Assembly (NCBI GenBank): GCA_963843465.1
Contig: CAWJKP010000003.1
Span: 496,001 to 560,000 of the forward strand
DNA from: CAWJKP01 sp963843465
GTDB taxonomy: Bacteria > Planctomycetota > Planctomycetia > Pirellulales > Thermoguttaceae
DNA length: 64,000 bases
Direction: 5' to 3'
Below, one piece after another: positions 28,977 to 39,271 of the stretch. Every line of letters begins with the position of its first letter. The first letter of the stretch is position 1. The notes beneath the pieces were generated by a model. The model ran no database searches, was not told where the DNA came from, and worked only from the letters and a program-made list of their open reading frames with translations. The translations under genes were made by a program, and so were the position numbers.

Positions 28977-29457
28977 GATCTCCTCTCGTTATCAGTTGAG
29001 TGTGCGACCGGGTCTCCGCAGGGAAAAAGGGGACGGTCCCCATTTGTGCGAAGCACCCGGAGGGCGGGCACCGACCGGAGGTTGGTCCCGGCAAATGGGG
29101 ACTGTCCCCTTTTCCCGGCGGCCCGTAACCTGTTGGAACAGCCGCACTTACTATAACCTGCCCAACCGCTGGACCGCAAGAGGCCGCCTGGAATCGACCG
29201 TGGCGCAGCTTGGCCGAGTACATTCAAGTCTTTTCGTTGGCTTCTTTCTCGTTTTCGTCCTTTCGGGATTTCGCGATTCCTTTCCTCATCTTGCCACAGC
29301 AATACCGGGTCTTGTTGTTACCGTGTTGGAGACAAGAGGGGTGAGAAAACGCCCTCCTCATAGACGCCCGACGGCCGGTCTACTATCCTGAAGTCCTGGG
29401 GGCGTCCGCAACGCACGTCCGGGCCGACACGGCCCGGCTCCAACCTTAGATCCCACC
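28977..29457. other. Divergent gap with one repeat element
   Basis: No gene is seen between the discoidin protein (minus) and the GT2 gene (plus). A GGGGACGGTCCCCATTTG / CAAATGGGGACTGTCCCC element occupies 29023-29116. The rest holds no recognised repeat or promoter. Confidence 0.6.
29023..29116. repeat. GGGGACNGTCCCC repeat element
   Basis: Long inverted arms (GAAAAAGGGGACGGTCCCCA and TGGGGACTGTCCCCTTTTC) flank a core with GAAGCACCCGGAGGGCGGGC. The same family, with variant arms, lies inside hsp70 at 55669-55760. Confidence 0.88.
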
Positions 29458-30216
29458 GTGGCTGCCGAAACCATCGCGCTCTCGCTGGTCCTGCCCGCCT
29501 TCAACGAGGCCGGGCGAATGCTGCCCTACCTGGAGGCGGTCCGCACCTACCTGGACCAACAATACCCGGAACGCTACGAGGTGCTGGTGGTCGACGACGG
29601 CAGCACCGACGGCCTGGACCGCCTCCTGACGCAAGTCGCCGCCGGCTGGCCCCAGCTCCGGCTCCTGCGGCATACGCGCAACCTGGGTAAGGGAGCGGCA
29701 GTCCGCAGCGGGATGCAGGCCGCACGCGGTGAGCTGCTGTTGTTTGCCGACGCCGACGGCGCCACGCCCATCGCCGACGAGGCCCGCCTCGCCGAGGCAA
29801 TCCGCCAAGGGGCCGACCTGGCCATCGGCTCCAGGCTGCTGTCGGGCCGCGGAACGCACCGATCGCGGACCTTGCTCCGCGGCCTGGCGGGCCGCCTGTT
29901 CGCCTCGTTGGCCCGCCGGACCCTGCGACTGGAGGTCCACGATACCCAGTGTGGTTTCAAGATGTTTCGCGGCGACGTCGGCCGCAGGCTCTTCGCCCTG
30001 GTCCGCGAGTCCGGATACCTGTTCGACCTGGAACTGCTCGGCCTGGCCCAACGGCTCGGCTACCGCACCGCGGAGGTCTCGATCAACTGGACCGAGATCC
30101 CCGGCGGCCATTTCAGCCTGGCCCGGGCCGTTCCCCGCGTGCTCAGGGAACTGCCCCGGCTGCGACGCCGATTGCAAGACCTTCCGGCCGGCGTTGAACC
30201 TCAAATACCCCCTTAG
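29458..30216 (+). CDS. Family 2 glycosyltransferase (dolichyl-phosphate glucosyltransferase-like)
   Basis: The 252-residue GT-A enzyme has ALSLVLPAFNEAGRM, the nucleotide-sugar site VLVVDDGSTDG, the metal-binding segment LLFADADGATP and HDTQCGFKMFRG. It resembles enzymes that load glucose or mannose on polyprenyl phosphate, but lacks the C-terminal membrane helices of full DPM synthases. The GTG at 29458 is the only start that keeps the N-terminus. It is 26 bases before the TPR gene, so the two are likely co-transcribed. It could supply the lipid-linked sugar for the nearby GT39-like enzyme; that link is inference. Confidence 0.88.
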   Translation: MAAETIALSLVLPAFNEAGRMLPYLEAVRTYLDQQYPERYEVLVVDDGSTDGLDRLLTQVAAGWPQLRLLRHTRNLGKGAAVRSGMQAARGELLLFADADGATPIADEARLAEAIRQGADLAIGSRLLSGRGTHRSRTLLRGLAGRLFASLARRTLRLEVHDTQCGFKMFRGDVGRRLFALVRESGYLFDLELLGLAQRLGYRTAEVSINWTEIPGGHFSLARAVPRVLRELPRLRRRLQDLPAGVEPQIPP

Positions 30217-30242
30217 CGTAACATAGTGAAAAGGAGAGACCG

Positions 30243-31678
30243 ATGCAATCTTGCTTCGCCGGCCGCGTCGCCGTGACGGCCTTGGCGGTGGCCGCTTTCG
30301 CGCTCTGCACGCGCCAGGCATCGGCCCAGCCCCCCGTCGCCGAACCGCTCAAGCAGGCCGCTCCCAGCGGAAGTCAGCAGATCCCCCAGATCGAGGAGGC
30401 CTTCCAACGGCTTCGCAACCGTGACCTGGACGGGGCGAAGTCGCTCTTGGACGCGGCGGTCAAGGCACATCCCGAGCTGCCGCCCTCGCGGGTGCTGATG
30501 GCGCTCTGGTTCGCGCAGATGAACCAGGGCACAAGGGTGCGGGAGCAATTGGAATTGGCGGTCCGGGAAATGCCGGCCGACCCGGAGGCTTATCGGTGCT
30601 CGGCGAGCTGGCTCTGCAAGGTCGGCGCTGGACGGAGGCCGATCTCTGCTTCCAGAGGGCCTACGAGCTGGCCAACAAGCTCAAGGGCGACGCCCAGCGC
30701 CGCAGCCGGATGGTCGAGCAGGCGTTGTTCGGCGAAGTGGTGGTGGCGGAGAACCGGGACGATTGGCCCACGGCCCAAAAGTACCTCGAAGAGGTCGTCG
30801 CCAAGGACCCGAAAAACGCGAGTGTCTTGCAGCAGTACGGGCGTGCGTTGTTCAAGCAGAAGAAGGTCAGCGCGGCCCTGGAGAAGCTCAAGGCGGCCCG
30901 CACGTTGAATGAGAAGCTGCTGGTGCCGGAAGCCGTGCTGGCGGACTTCTACCAGCAGGAAGGGGACACGACCAGTGCAACCAAGTGGATGAAGGCGGCG
31001 ATCGAGGCGGCCCCCAATGATCTGAATACCCGGCTCGCGGCCGCGCAGTGGGCGCTGGCGACTTTCCAGTTTGCGACGGCGGAAAAACAGGCCGCCGCGG
31101 CCCTGAAACTGGATCCCGCCTCGCAGGACGCGCAGATGGTCTCAGGGCTGGTCGCGCTGTACCTCAAAGACTACGCCCAGGCGGCAGCCCTCTTCCAGAA
31201 GGTCGTCGAAAAATCGCCCAGCAACTTCCTGGCCATCAACAACCTGGCCCTGGCCTTGGCCCACCAGGGCGAGGCCGACAAGAAGCGGGCCTTGGAATAC
31301 GCCCAGATGAACGCCCAGCGGGCCCCCAGCCAACCGGAGGCGTGGGCCACGGTCGGCTGGGTTTTGTACCGGCTCGGCCGCGCCGCCGAAGCCGAAGCCG
31401 CTTTCCACAAGGCCCTGGAGCTGGGTCAGGGACAGACCAGTGCGAACCTGGCCTACTACATCGCCCGCATCTCGACCGACCGCAAGCGTTACGACGAGGC
31501 CCATAAAGCGCTCGACATGGCGCTCCGCTCGCCGCAGCCGTTTATCGAGCGGCCGGCCGCAGAGCAATTGGCCAAGGAGCTGGACAAGCTCGCGCCTCCC
31601 GGCGGCTCGTCCAAGGCCGGCCCCTCCACACCGCCGGCCACAAAATCCCCCTCTCCCGCCGGGAGAGGGCCGGGGTGA
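30243..31678 (+). CDS. Secreted TPR-repeat protein (frameshifted)
   Basis: A signal peptide (ALAVAAFALCTRQASAQ) is followed by tetratricopeptide repeats along the whole length, for example LYLKDYAQAAALFQKVVEKSP and AWATVGWVLYRLGRAAEAEAAF. A one-base loss at about 30593-30596 separates EMPADPEAYR from VLGELALQGRRWTEAD. With the break repaired the protein has about 478 residues. The C-terminal SPSPAGRGPG and the TGA are from a palindromic repeat, the same one that ends treS. The ribosome binding site AAAAGGAGAG precedes the ATG. It probably acts as a periplasmic scaffold; no partner is known. Confidence 0.85.
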
Positions 31679-32070
31679 GGGAGAACTGGGAAAGACTCGA
31701 TGGCTGGCCGCTTTGCCGCCGGCAATAGTGGTAGGTTACGACTGGTAGGGTGGGACAAGCTCGCGTGAGCGATGCCGGCCCACCAAGCGAGAGTGGTTAG
31801 TGGTCGGTGGTCAGTGGCTAGAAAAGCACGGTGCTGCCAGTTCTGACCACTGACCACTGGCCACTGGACACTGCTGGTGGGCCGGCGGCCGCCACGGCGG
31901 CCTGGTCCCACCCTACCATTGCCAGAAGGGCGCCTCGCAGACGGTTTGCTTGACGCCCCCCTCCAAGAGCCGATAGAATGAGACGGGCGTGGCTGACGAA
32001 ACGTGAGCATCCGCAGATCCCCTCACCCCGGCCCTCTCCCGGAGGGAGAGGCAGACAGGAGGACTTCGTC
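31679..32070. repeat. Repeat-filled gap after the TPR gene
   Basis: It contains the GTAGGGTGGGACAAGCTCGC element (from about 31744), AGTGGTCAGTGGCTAG units, a closing GGCGGCCTGGTCCCACCCTA arm (to about 31918), and a CCTCTCCCGGAGGGAGAGG repeat just before the next gene. No gene is seen. Confidence 0.8.
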
Positions 32071-33027
32071 ATGCGGCCGGTCCATCGCATTCTGCCGGTT
32101 CTGGCAGCAGTCGCTCTGTTGCTCTGCGTCGCGGCCGTCTCGGCCCAGCAAGCGACGGTGGGCACCCCGTTCCACTCGTTGAACAACAGCTATTTCGAGA
32201 ACACGGGAGTCAGTTGGTCGTTGCAGGGGCAGGGCTGGAACGCCAGTTTCGGCGCGCCGGGCCTGGCCCAGCCGCAATTCGGCGGATTCAACGCCGGGGC
32301 CGGCCTGAGCTTCGGCTTCGGCATCCTCAACCAGGGCGTCACGGGGAAGTTCAACTTCAACTTCTCCTCGGGCAACACCGCAAGTAATGTCAGCTCGACG
32401 CCGATGGTCACCTTGCAGAACGGCGGGACGGGCTATTTCTCCGACACCACGCAGTCGCCCTTCGTCATCAGCGACATTCCCATCGTCGGCAATCCGGCCG
32501 TCGCCGACGCCCTCCAGCGGCGCGAGCCCAACGCGCGGCGATGGACGACGACGACGACCAGGCCATCGGCCCCTCGGCCGCCCAGGCCGCCGTGCGGCGC
32601 AGGCCGGTCAAGGCCCGCCCCGAGCGCAGGCGGGAGCGCGTCCCCGCGCGAAGGCGCGGGGCCCGCGGCTGCCGTCGCCCGTCCGCAGCACGACGTGCTG
32701 TTGGCCGGCCGGCCCGATGCGGCCGCCGCCCTCCAGACGGCCTCGCGGGTCGCCCGGGCCACCCAGAGCAGCGCCGGCCAGGCCGTGCCCAGCGTGGCGG
32801 AAGCCCGCCGCCTGTACGAGGCCCAGCAGCATGGGGAAACCGCCGACGGCCAGCTCGCCGAGTACCTGGCCCGCGCCCAGAACGCCGAGAACCTCGGCAA
32901 GCCGGCCGTCGCCCGGCAGTACTACCGCCTTGCCCTGCGTCACGCCAGCGCCGCCCAGCGCGACGAGATCCAGAGCCGGCTTGAGGCTCTGGGCGCGGCC
33001 TCGGCGGGCAGGGAAGACGAGAAATAA
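32071..33027 (+). CDS. Secreted protein of unknown function
   Basis: The 318-residue protein has a signal peptide (VHRILPVLAAVALLLCVAAV, cleavage after SAQ), then a Gly/Phe/Asn-rich part (FGGFNAGAGLSFGFGILNQG, GKFNFNFSSGNTASN), then a C-terminal helical part with AEYLARAQNAENLGKPAVA that looks like a TPR-type hairpin. The middle (about residues 155-205) is Pro/Arg-rich and reads more like protein in the next frame (MDDDDDQAIGPSAAQAAVRR), so a compensating pair of frameshifts is possible. The stop TAA at 33025 is part of the target duplication of the ISL3 element. I do not recognise the family. Confidence 0.65.
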   Translation: MRPVHRILPVLAAVALLLCVAAVSAQQATVGTPFHSLNNSYFENTGVSWSLQGQGWNASFGAPGLAQPQFGGFNAGAGLSFGFGILNQGVTGKFNFNFSSGNTASNVSSTPMVTLQNGGTGYFSDTTQSPFVISDIPIVGNPAVADALQRREPNARRWTTTTTRPSAPRPPRPPCGAGRSRPAPSAGGSASPREGAGPAAAVARPQHDVLLAGRPDAAAALQTASRVARATQSSAGQAVPSVAEARRLYEAQQHGETADGQLAEYLARAQNAENLGKPAVARQYYRLALRHASAAQRDEIQSRLEALGAASAGREDEK

Positions 33028-33032
33028 TTAGT
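33025..33032. repeat. Left target-site duplication of ISL3 element
   Basis: TAATTAGT here is repeated exactly at 34575-34582. Eight bases is the duplication length usual for the ISL3 family. The first three bases are the stop codon of the preceding gene. Confidence 0.9.
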
Positions 33033-34574
33033 GGGTATTCCGGCTTTTGGGTGGACGAGGACGGGAGGAAAACTGGGGCTCCGCCCCAGACCCCGGGATT
33101 TTCTGAGGTATGGCAGGGCAAATGAATGGGGATAGGAAGAAGACGGTCCCGGCGGCGTAGCAACCGGGACCGTGCGGGTCATTCACCCGCCCTGACTCGG
33201 ATATCCCTTGCCGGGTTGCTTCCCAGCAGAGCCCGACTCCGTGTCTCCGAGCAATACCAATCCTCGACCTTCGGTCAGTGGGCGTCAAGCGAGTATCATG
33301 GAGTTTTTCCGAACCAAGGAGAACACCATGCAAGACTCGCAACTTTATCAGCAGATTTTGGGCATCACCTCTCCCTGGCGTGTGGAGCGGGTGGACTTGC
33401 GTCTGAAGGAGGGGGAAGTTCATGTCTATCTGGGGCACGAGGCCCAGGTCGCTTGGACCTGCCCGGAGTGTCAAGCGGAGTGTCTCTTGTATGACCACGA
33501 TAGCGAGCGACTTTGGCGGCATTTGGATACCTGCCAGTACCGTACGGTCCTGCACGCGGAGCCTCCCCGTTGCCGGTGTGCGGAGCATGGGGTACGTGTG
33601 GTGCGTCTGCCTTGGGCCGAACCGCACAGCCGGTTCACGGCACTGTTCGAGCGTCTGGCGATCGACTGGCTGCGGGCGGCCAGCCAGCAGGCCGTGGCCG
33701 ACCAGTTGGGCCTCACCTGGGACGAGGTGCATGGGATCATGGAACGTGCCGTGCGGCGGGGACTGACGCGGCGCAAGGCGGAAATGATCGGGTATTTGGG
33801 GGTAGATGAGAAATCGTTCCGCAAGGGGCACAAGTACCTGACCCTGGTCAACGACTTGGCCCGAGGCCGCGTGTTGTACGTGGCAGAAGACCGCAAGCAG
33901 TCGAGCCTGGACGGCTTTTGGCCGACGCTGACGAAGAAGCAGCGAGGATGGATTGCCGGGGTGGCGTTGGACATGTGGGGGCCGTACGTGCAGTCGATTC
34001 AAGCCCATCTGCCTGACGCGGAAGAGAAGATGGTGTTTGACAAGTTCCACGTAGCCAAGCACCTGGGTGAAGCGGTGGACAAGGTCCGCCGAAGCGAACA
34101 CAAGGAGCTGCACGCCGAAGGCGACGAGCGGTTGAAGGGCACCAAGTACGATTGGCTGAAGGGGCGGGACAAATTCGACCTGGCCGGATGGCGTGAGTTC
34201 TGTCAGTTGCGGCGGAGCAAACTGAAGACGGCGCGGGCGTGGGCGTTGAGAGAGCAGGCCATGAAACTTTGGGATTATAGCTACGTCCAGGCGGCCCGCA
34301 ACCATTTCGCCTGGTGGTATCGCTGGGCCACGCACAGCCGCCTTCAACCGATGATCGACAAGGCGAAGATGTTGATGAGTCATCTACCGAACATCCTCAC
34401 CTACCTGAAGCACAGAATCACCAATGCCGCCAGCGAAAGCATCAACGCGAAGATCCAATGGGTGAAGTACACGGCTCGCGGCTTCCGCAACTTCGACAAC
34501 TTCAAGACTGCCATTTACTTCCATTGCGGCGACCTCGACCTGTGCCCTCGCCCCACCTAAATCCCGGAAGAGCC
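33033..34574 (+). mobile_element. Complete ISL3-family insertion sequence
   Basis: The element is 1542 bases long between exact 8-base duplications. Its ends are imperfect inverted repeats: GGGTATTCCGG on the left and GGCTCTTCCGG (reverse complement) on the right, continuing into TTTGGGTGGACGAGG and TTTAGGTGGGGCGAGG. It carries one intact transposase gene in the plus direction. The intact duplication and ORF suggest a recent insertion. Confidence 0.92.
33328..34560 (+). CDS. ISL3-family transposase
   Basis: The 410-residue DDE transposase has the N-terminal zinc-finger pattern of ISL3 (WTCPECQAEC ... CRCAEHG), a helix-turn-helix (AVADQLGLTWDEVHGIME), the first Asp in IGYLGVDEKSFRKGHKYLT, the second in AGVALDMWGPYVQSIQ and HLPDAEEKMVFDKFHVAKHL, and the final Glu in NAASESINAKIQWVKYTARG. 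The ATG at 33328 follows AAGGAG; 33298 is an in-frame alternative. The length is normal and the gene is unbroken. Confidence 0.95.
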   Translation: MQDSQLYQQILGITSPWRVERVDLRLKEGEVHVYLGHEAQVAWTCPECQAECLLYDHDSERLWRHLDTCQYRTVLHAEPPRCRCAEHGVRVVRLPWAEPHSRFTALFERLAIDWLRAASQQAVADQLGLTWDEVHGIMERAVRRGLTRRKAEMIGYLGVDEKSFRKGHKYLTLVNDLARGRVLYVAEDRKQSSLDGFWPTLTKKQRGWIAGVALDMWGPYVQSIQAHLPDAEEKMVFDKFHVAKHLGEAVDKVRRSEHKELHAEGDERLKGTKYDWLKGRDKFDLAGWREFCQLRRSKLKTARAWALREQAMKLWDYSYVQAARNHFAWWYRWATHSRLQPMIDKAKMLMSHLPNILTYLKHRITNAASESINAKIQWVKYTARGFRNFDNFKTAIYFHCGDLDLCPRPT

Positions 34575-34582
34575 TAATTAGT
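34575..34582. repeat. Right target-site duplication of ISL3 element
   Basis: TAATTAGT, identical to the left copy at 33025-33032. Confidence 0.9.
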
Positions 34583-34766
34583 TATGTGTCGGGAGGTCCG
34601 GGAATTGGTGTGTCCCGGGAATTGGGAATAATTCCGCGTTTTTTGCCGGAGTTGACTATTGGGCCGCCGGCGGCTCATAGGTGGGGCCGGTATACTGACC
34701 GGTTGATGTTCCCGCTTTGGCGCTCAAGCACCCGTGAAGGCATACCCCCTGCTGTTTCCACCACCT

Positions 34767-37700
34767 ATGCCAAACCCCTCCCTCAAACTCCCCGCCCTCG
34801 CCCTCTCCGTCGCCGCATCATTGGCCCTCTCCGCATCCGCCTTCGCCGAACAAGCCCAGAGTATCACCCAGTACGGCATCACCTGGAAGTTCGACAAACC
34901 CTACACCGTCGGAAACTTCATCACCGGGGATTACTGGGTCCTCGGCCCGGTCACCATTGTCAGCGTCAGCCCCACGCCCGGCCCGGCCCCCGCCGGCGAG
35001 CCCGTCACCGCAGCCAAGAGCATTTATGGAGCCACGGCGTTGCACGATGACAAACAAATGCGCAATGGCTCGATGATCATTACCGGCCCTGACCCTGCCG
35101 CCTCCGCCAAAGGCCAAACCGGCTTCGGTGGCCAGGGCTACGACTCGCGCGGCCTCGGCTACTCGCCCGACCTTTCTGTCAAGTTCCCCCTCCAGCTTCC
35201 CGTCCACCGCACCCTCATCTCCAGTGTAAGTTGCGAGACTTACGGCCCGGACGGAAAGCTTGCCTCCCCGTGGGTCCTCAACGGCCTCAGCGCCCCCGGC
35301 GGCAGGGTATTGCTATACAGCAGCCCCACCTGGACCGGCGCCATGACGGACGTTGCCGTCCTCACCTGCCTCGACAAAGCTCCACCCGACGACGCGTTCC
35401 GCCCCCCGTACGTCGGCACCGACAAACCCATCTACGAAGCCAAAGACATCCACTGGGAACTCCTCCCGAAACTCCACGCGCCCGCCTCCACCCCCGACTG
35501 GGGCAAGATGGAACGCATCTACCAGCGACCGTGGCTCGACCACCTCGATTCCTGGGCCTATCAGTTCTGTTTTCCCGCCGCGAACCAGCCCGGCTACGGA
35601 CGTGAAGTGGCGCGCATGAATTCCATTGCCGGCCTCATGCTCCTCCTCGATGTTCCCCGCGAAAAGAAGGAAAAACTCCTTATCGAGTACATCCAGAACG
35701 GCATTGACATTCACGGCGTGGGCGCGATCGGCAAGAATTGGATCTCCGAGAAAGGCGGCCACTTCATAGGCAGGAAATGGCCTGTCCTCTTCGCCAGCAT
35801 CATGCTCGGCGACGAAAGCCTCCGCAACTTTCCCGTGCACGACCCTGGCCGCCCCGTCTTTGATTCCTTCCACCTCTCCCCCCCACGCCCGCCCCGAACG
35901 GCTTCTTCGCCGAGGACACCTGCACCTACTACGGCAAGGGCGGCGACGGCCAGACGGTGCTTGGTCAGGTCACATTCCACACCTTTCCACAGCTTCCATT
36001 CGAGGAAACCCCGCGCAGCCAACTCACCAAGGAGCAACGCTGGCTCGACGGTTACCGCACGATGGACGCGACCTCATGGGGCGGCGAAGCCCTCGCCGCA
36101 CTCCTCATGAAAGCGAGAGCCATCTGGAACCACGACGCCTTCTTCGACTATGTCGACCGTACCATGGGCCCCAACCCCGTCATGGCTTTGCCGACATTCT
36201 TCTGGCCCGGCAGTCCCCAGCAGGCGGACCTTTTCGTTACCGACATGTACAAGGCGTACCGCAAGAGCGTGCCCGTGCAGCCGGAAGGCAAGGACAACCT
36301 CAAATGGGTCTGGAACGCCGACCAAAGAGGCGGCCATTTCGAAGACAACCCCAAGCCCGCTGCATCAGGCACCGGACAATCCACTCCTGGCGCTCGGGAA
36401 GGTGTGACCAAGTATCCGGTCGTCGAGGCCAAGGAGCGCGCTGAGCTTTCACACTACGGCATCACCTGGAAGTTCGCCCAGCCCGTCAAGTCCGGCCAGT
36501 TCGTGACAGGCGACTGGTGGGTGGTGGGGCCGGTGACCGTGGTCAGCGTCACCCCGAGTTCGACGGCCGGACCCCTGGCCGGTGAAGTGACTATGCAGGA
36601 TGCGATTAACGAGGCGTGTAAGGACATCAAGGGGTATATGCACTTCGTTATGACCTGGCTTCCCGACGAGTTGCGGGTGACCGGCGACAATCGCATGCGT
36701 AACGGCTCCATGGTCATCGAGCGCTTCGGCCCCAACCAGGGCTACGATTCCCGCTCCAAGACCTATGATCCCGGTTGCAGCATCACCTATCCTTACAAAC
36801 TGGCCCCCAACCGGACGCTCATCTCCACCATCAGCCGGGCCTATCCCATTGGCGAAGGTGGTTGCCACCAGATCATGTGGGGTGGCGAGAAGACGCAGCG
36901 GACCCTGCTGCGGACCGCGGCGGTCCTGACCTGCCTGGCCGCCGACCCGCCGGCGGACGCCTTCCGCCCGCCCTACGCCGGGACGGAGAAGCCCATCTAC
37001 CGGGCCAGGGATCTGAAGTGGGACCTGCTCCTCAACCTGAAGCTGGACAACATGGATGGCTACTTCCAGCGGCCGTGGCCCGGGGGCGAGGCGAGCTGGG
37101 AGAACTTCGAGGGCTATTTCCAGCGGCCCTGGCTCGGTCACGCCATGACGAGAGATTTCACCCAGGTGCTCGACTATATGCAGCCCAACGAGAATCAACC
37201 CGGTAGCATGTCGGCCTGTTATGGACGGGAGGACACTCGGGTGGTTTCCGTCGCCAGCCTGATGCTCCACCTGGACGTGCCGCGGGGGAGAAAAGAGAAA
37301 CTGCTCATCGGCCTGGTGCAGCGCGGGATCGACCTCTCCGGGCTGTTCAAGACCGCCGCGGACGTTCCGGCGGATCGTTGCGGCTGGATTCAATCCGGGT
37401 GCAAGTGGCCCATCCTCTTCGCCAGCCTGATGCTGGACCGCCCCGAGCTGCGCCAATTTCCGAATCCCCTGCCTTTCCACGAGGACATCGCGACCTATTA
37501 CGGAACGGGCTGGTTCGGCCAGACGGCGCTGTGGCGGATCGTCATGCACGGCGATCTGATGGATTCCGCAGAAGAGCATTCGCCGGAGCAGAAGACCAAC
37601 AACGACACGGTCTCGGAGATGTATCGCAGTTACGGCTCCAGCGGCAAGGCCTGGCTCGGCACCGCGCTCACCGTGCGCCTGATGAAGGCCGTCAAGATCT

Positions 37701-38300
37701 GGGGCCACGACGCCTTCTTTGATTACTGCGACCGCTGGCTGGGTGATGATCCGCGCTACACCGCGGCGCGGGGCCCGCACAAGCAGCCGGAGTGGGAGAC
37801 CAGGACCTGGGATCCCTTCGTGGACGCCATGTGGCGCGCTTACCGTAAAAGCGCACGGCGCAGGAAATCTCCGGACAGAACTTCAAAGCCGCTTGGGAAC
37901 TCCGCAAGGATGGTTGGCATACCCACTGGGTGGCGAACCCAATACCCGACCGGCAGCAGGTCGCCGAGCATGTAGCCGCAATCCATAAGGCGTTTCCCCA
38001 GGCGTACCCCGCGCTGTATCCCCAGGCGTTTCCCACGCTGGAGATGATCAGGAAACGGCAGGCCGAGCAGGAACGGATGGCACCATCATCCAGGTCCCGT
38101 TGACTAAGCTCTGCGAGAACGACCGAGAATTCGTCCGGCAGCAGTTCGCTGCCAAAGCCGACACCGCCAACCCGAAAGCGGATTCTGAGGTGGGAGCTGG
38201 CAAGCGGCAGCGTGCGGCGGCTCCAGACACCCTACCCGTAGCTGATCCGGTACTCCAGCAGAAAAGACTGCGACAGAGGATTATCAGCGTCGCTGGATAA
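34767..38300 (+). pseudogene. Secreted protein with two internal repeats, broken frame
   Basis: A signal peptide (LPALALSVAASLALSASAFA) is followed by two copies of a unit of about 525 residues. Each has YGITWKF, a GD-x-WV-x-GPVT segment, QGYDSR, DAFRPPY-x-GT-x-KPIY, LDVPR with KEKLLI, KWP-x-LFAS and HDAFFDY; the last suggests an alpha/alpha-barrel. The frame breaks in a C7 run near 35878-35884, again near 37850 (after AYRKSA), and probably near 38075. Past the breaks, NFKAAWELRKDGWHTHW and then DGTIIQVPLTKLCENDREFV are readable; the latter resembles an SHD1-like planctomycete segment. Three breaks in one gene suggest decay, but sequence error cannot be excluded. Function unknown. Confidence 0.65.
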
Positions 38301-38530
38301 ATCGAACCCACGCGCTCAGCTTACCACGGCCCGCAAGGCTGGCGATTTATTGACGTTTACGTAGTGCGGAAACACGGTCGGACGAGCCAACCGTGACACC
38401 CGCCAATCGAAGATCAACGGCACACTAGCAGACGCGACGGGCCGAGCGTTCGGGCCTGCGGATCGATTCGAGGACGCATGACTTAATTCACACGGGGTTT
38501 GGGTTTCGGACCGCCTCCGGGTAGCCTGCC

Positions 38531-38854
38531 TCAAGGCGACGGCGTCAGGGGGTCCTTCGCTCTCATCGCCACGGTCAACTTCTTCTGCAACGCTTCGGCA
38601 ATGCGGTTCAGCATGGAGAGTGAATGCCCGTCATAGTCCGAGTCTTCAAGTCTACTGATGACGGACTGGGTTGTTCCAACAAGATCTGCGAGCTGTCCTT
38701 GTGTCAAGCCGGCCTCGGTTCGCGCGGTGTAGACCAGACGTGCGACCTCTGCGTTGACCCGCTCGGCCTCGACAGAGGCCTTCCGTTCGGGGTCGTCCTT
38801 CACGTATCTGTTGCGAAGAATGTGCGCGGCGCTGGTCGTCGGCTTCTTGGTCAT
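38531..38854 (-). CDS. HigA-type XRE antitoxin
   Basis: The 107-residue protein has a C-terminal helix-turn-helix of the Cro/XRE type: LVYTARTEAGLTQGQLADLV, GTTQSVISRLEDSDYDGHSL and MLNRIAEAL. Its N-terminus MTKKPTTSAAHILRNRYVKD is typical of antitoxins paired with RelE/Gp49-like toxins (DUF891). The toxin gene upstream is reduced to 38 codons, but the ribosome binding site AAGGAG for this gene is kept in its last codons. It probably represses the shared promoter at 39024-39052. The start is the ATG at 38854. Confidence 0.85.
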   Translation of the reverse strand: MTKKPTTSAAHILRNRYVKDDPERKASVEAERVNAEVARLVYTARTEAGLTQGQLADLVGTTQSVISRLEDSDYDGHSLSMLNRIAEALQKKLTVAMRAKDPLTPSP

Positions 38855-38858
38855 CGGT

Positions 38859-38975
38859 TTACTCCTTCTTGACCAGACACTTATCCTGGACCTTCTTTTC
38901 CTGCTGATCGAGCCAATCCAATACCGGGGCCGTACTGTCGTCCTCAGCAAAAAACACGACTTCCGTTTCGGGCAT
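38859..38975 (-). pseudogene. Truncated HigB/RelE-like toxin
   Basis: Only 38 residues remain: MPETEVVFFAEDDSTAPVL, then DWLDQQEKKVQDKCLVKKE. This is the N-terminus of the Gp49-like toxin family, which normally continues for another 60-80 residues including the catalytic part. The ORF ends right before the antitoxin start, so the missing part was removed by an internal deletion. It cannot be an active mRNA interferase. Confidence 0.8.
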
Positions 38976-39023
38976 GGTCACCTCCTTGATGTCGCCTCTG
39001 CTCCGAGAGGCCTCTACGCTGGA

Positions 39024-39052
39024 AGTATCGCAATAATGCGATGAGAAGTCAA
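39024..39052 (-). promoter_or_regulatory. Promoter with palindromic operator for higBA
   Basis: On the minus strand TTGACT (39047-39052) and GATACT (39024-39029) are 17 bases apart. The inverted repeat TCGCAATAATGCGA at 39028-39041 lies between them, where a repressor would block RNA polymerase. The antitoxin is the likely binder (inference). Confidence 0.65.
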
Positions 39053-39076
39053 GACAATCTTGGCTTATCTCACCCG

Positions 39077-39120
39077 TAGTGGCCAATCCTCCGCTCCGCT
39101 GGGGCAAGCCCAGCGGGGGC
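39077..39120. repeat. Single arm of the TAGTGGCCAATCC repeat
   Basis: This 44-base stretch, TAGTGGCCAATCCTCCGC to CCCAGCGGGGGC, is nearly the same as the right arm of the element at 63956-63999. No second arm is seen near it. Confidence 0.8.
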
Positions 39121-39271
39121 GGCAGCGCGTTACTGGTTCGCCTACGGAAAGGCAGGTGCTTGCGGGCCAGGGGACGTGCGGCTATAATTCGAGGGAGTTT
39201 GCGTCTTCTCGGAAGGCAGAAACGGGTCGGCTGTCTCCCGACCGGCTTGGCTGCAAGAGACGAGAACCGAC

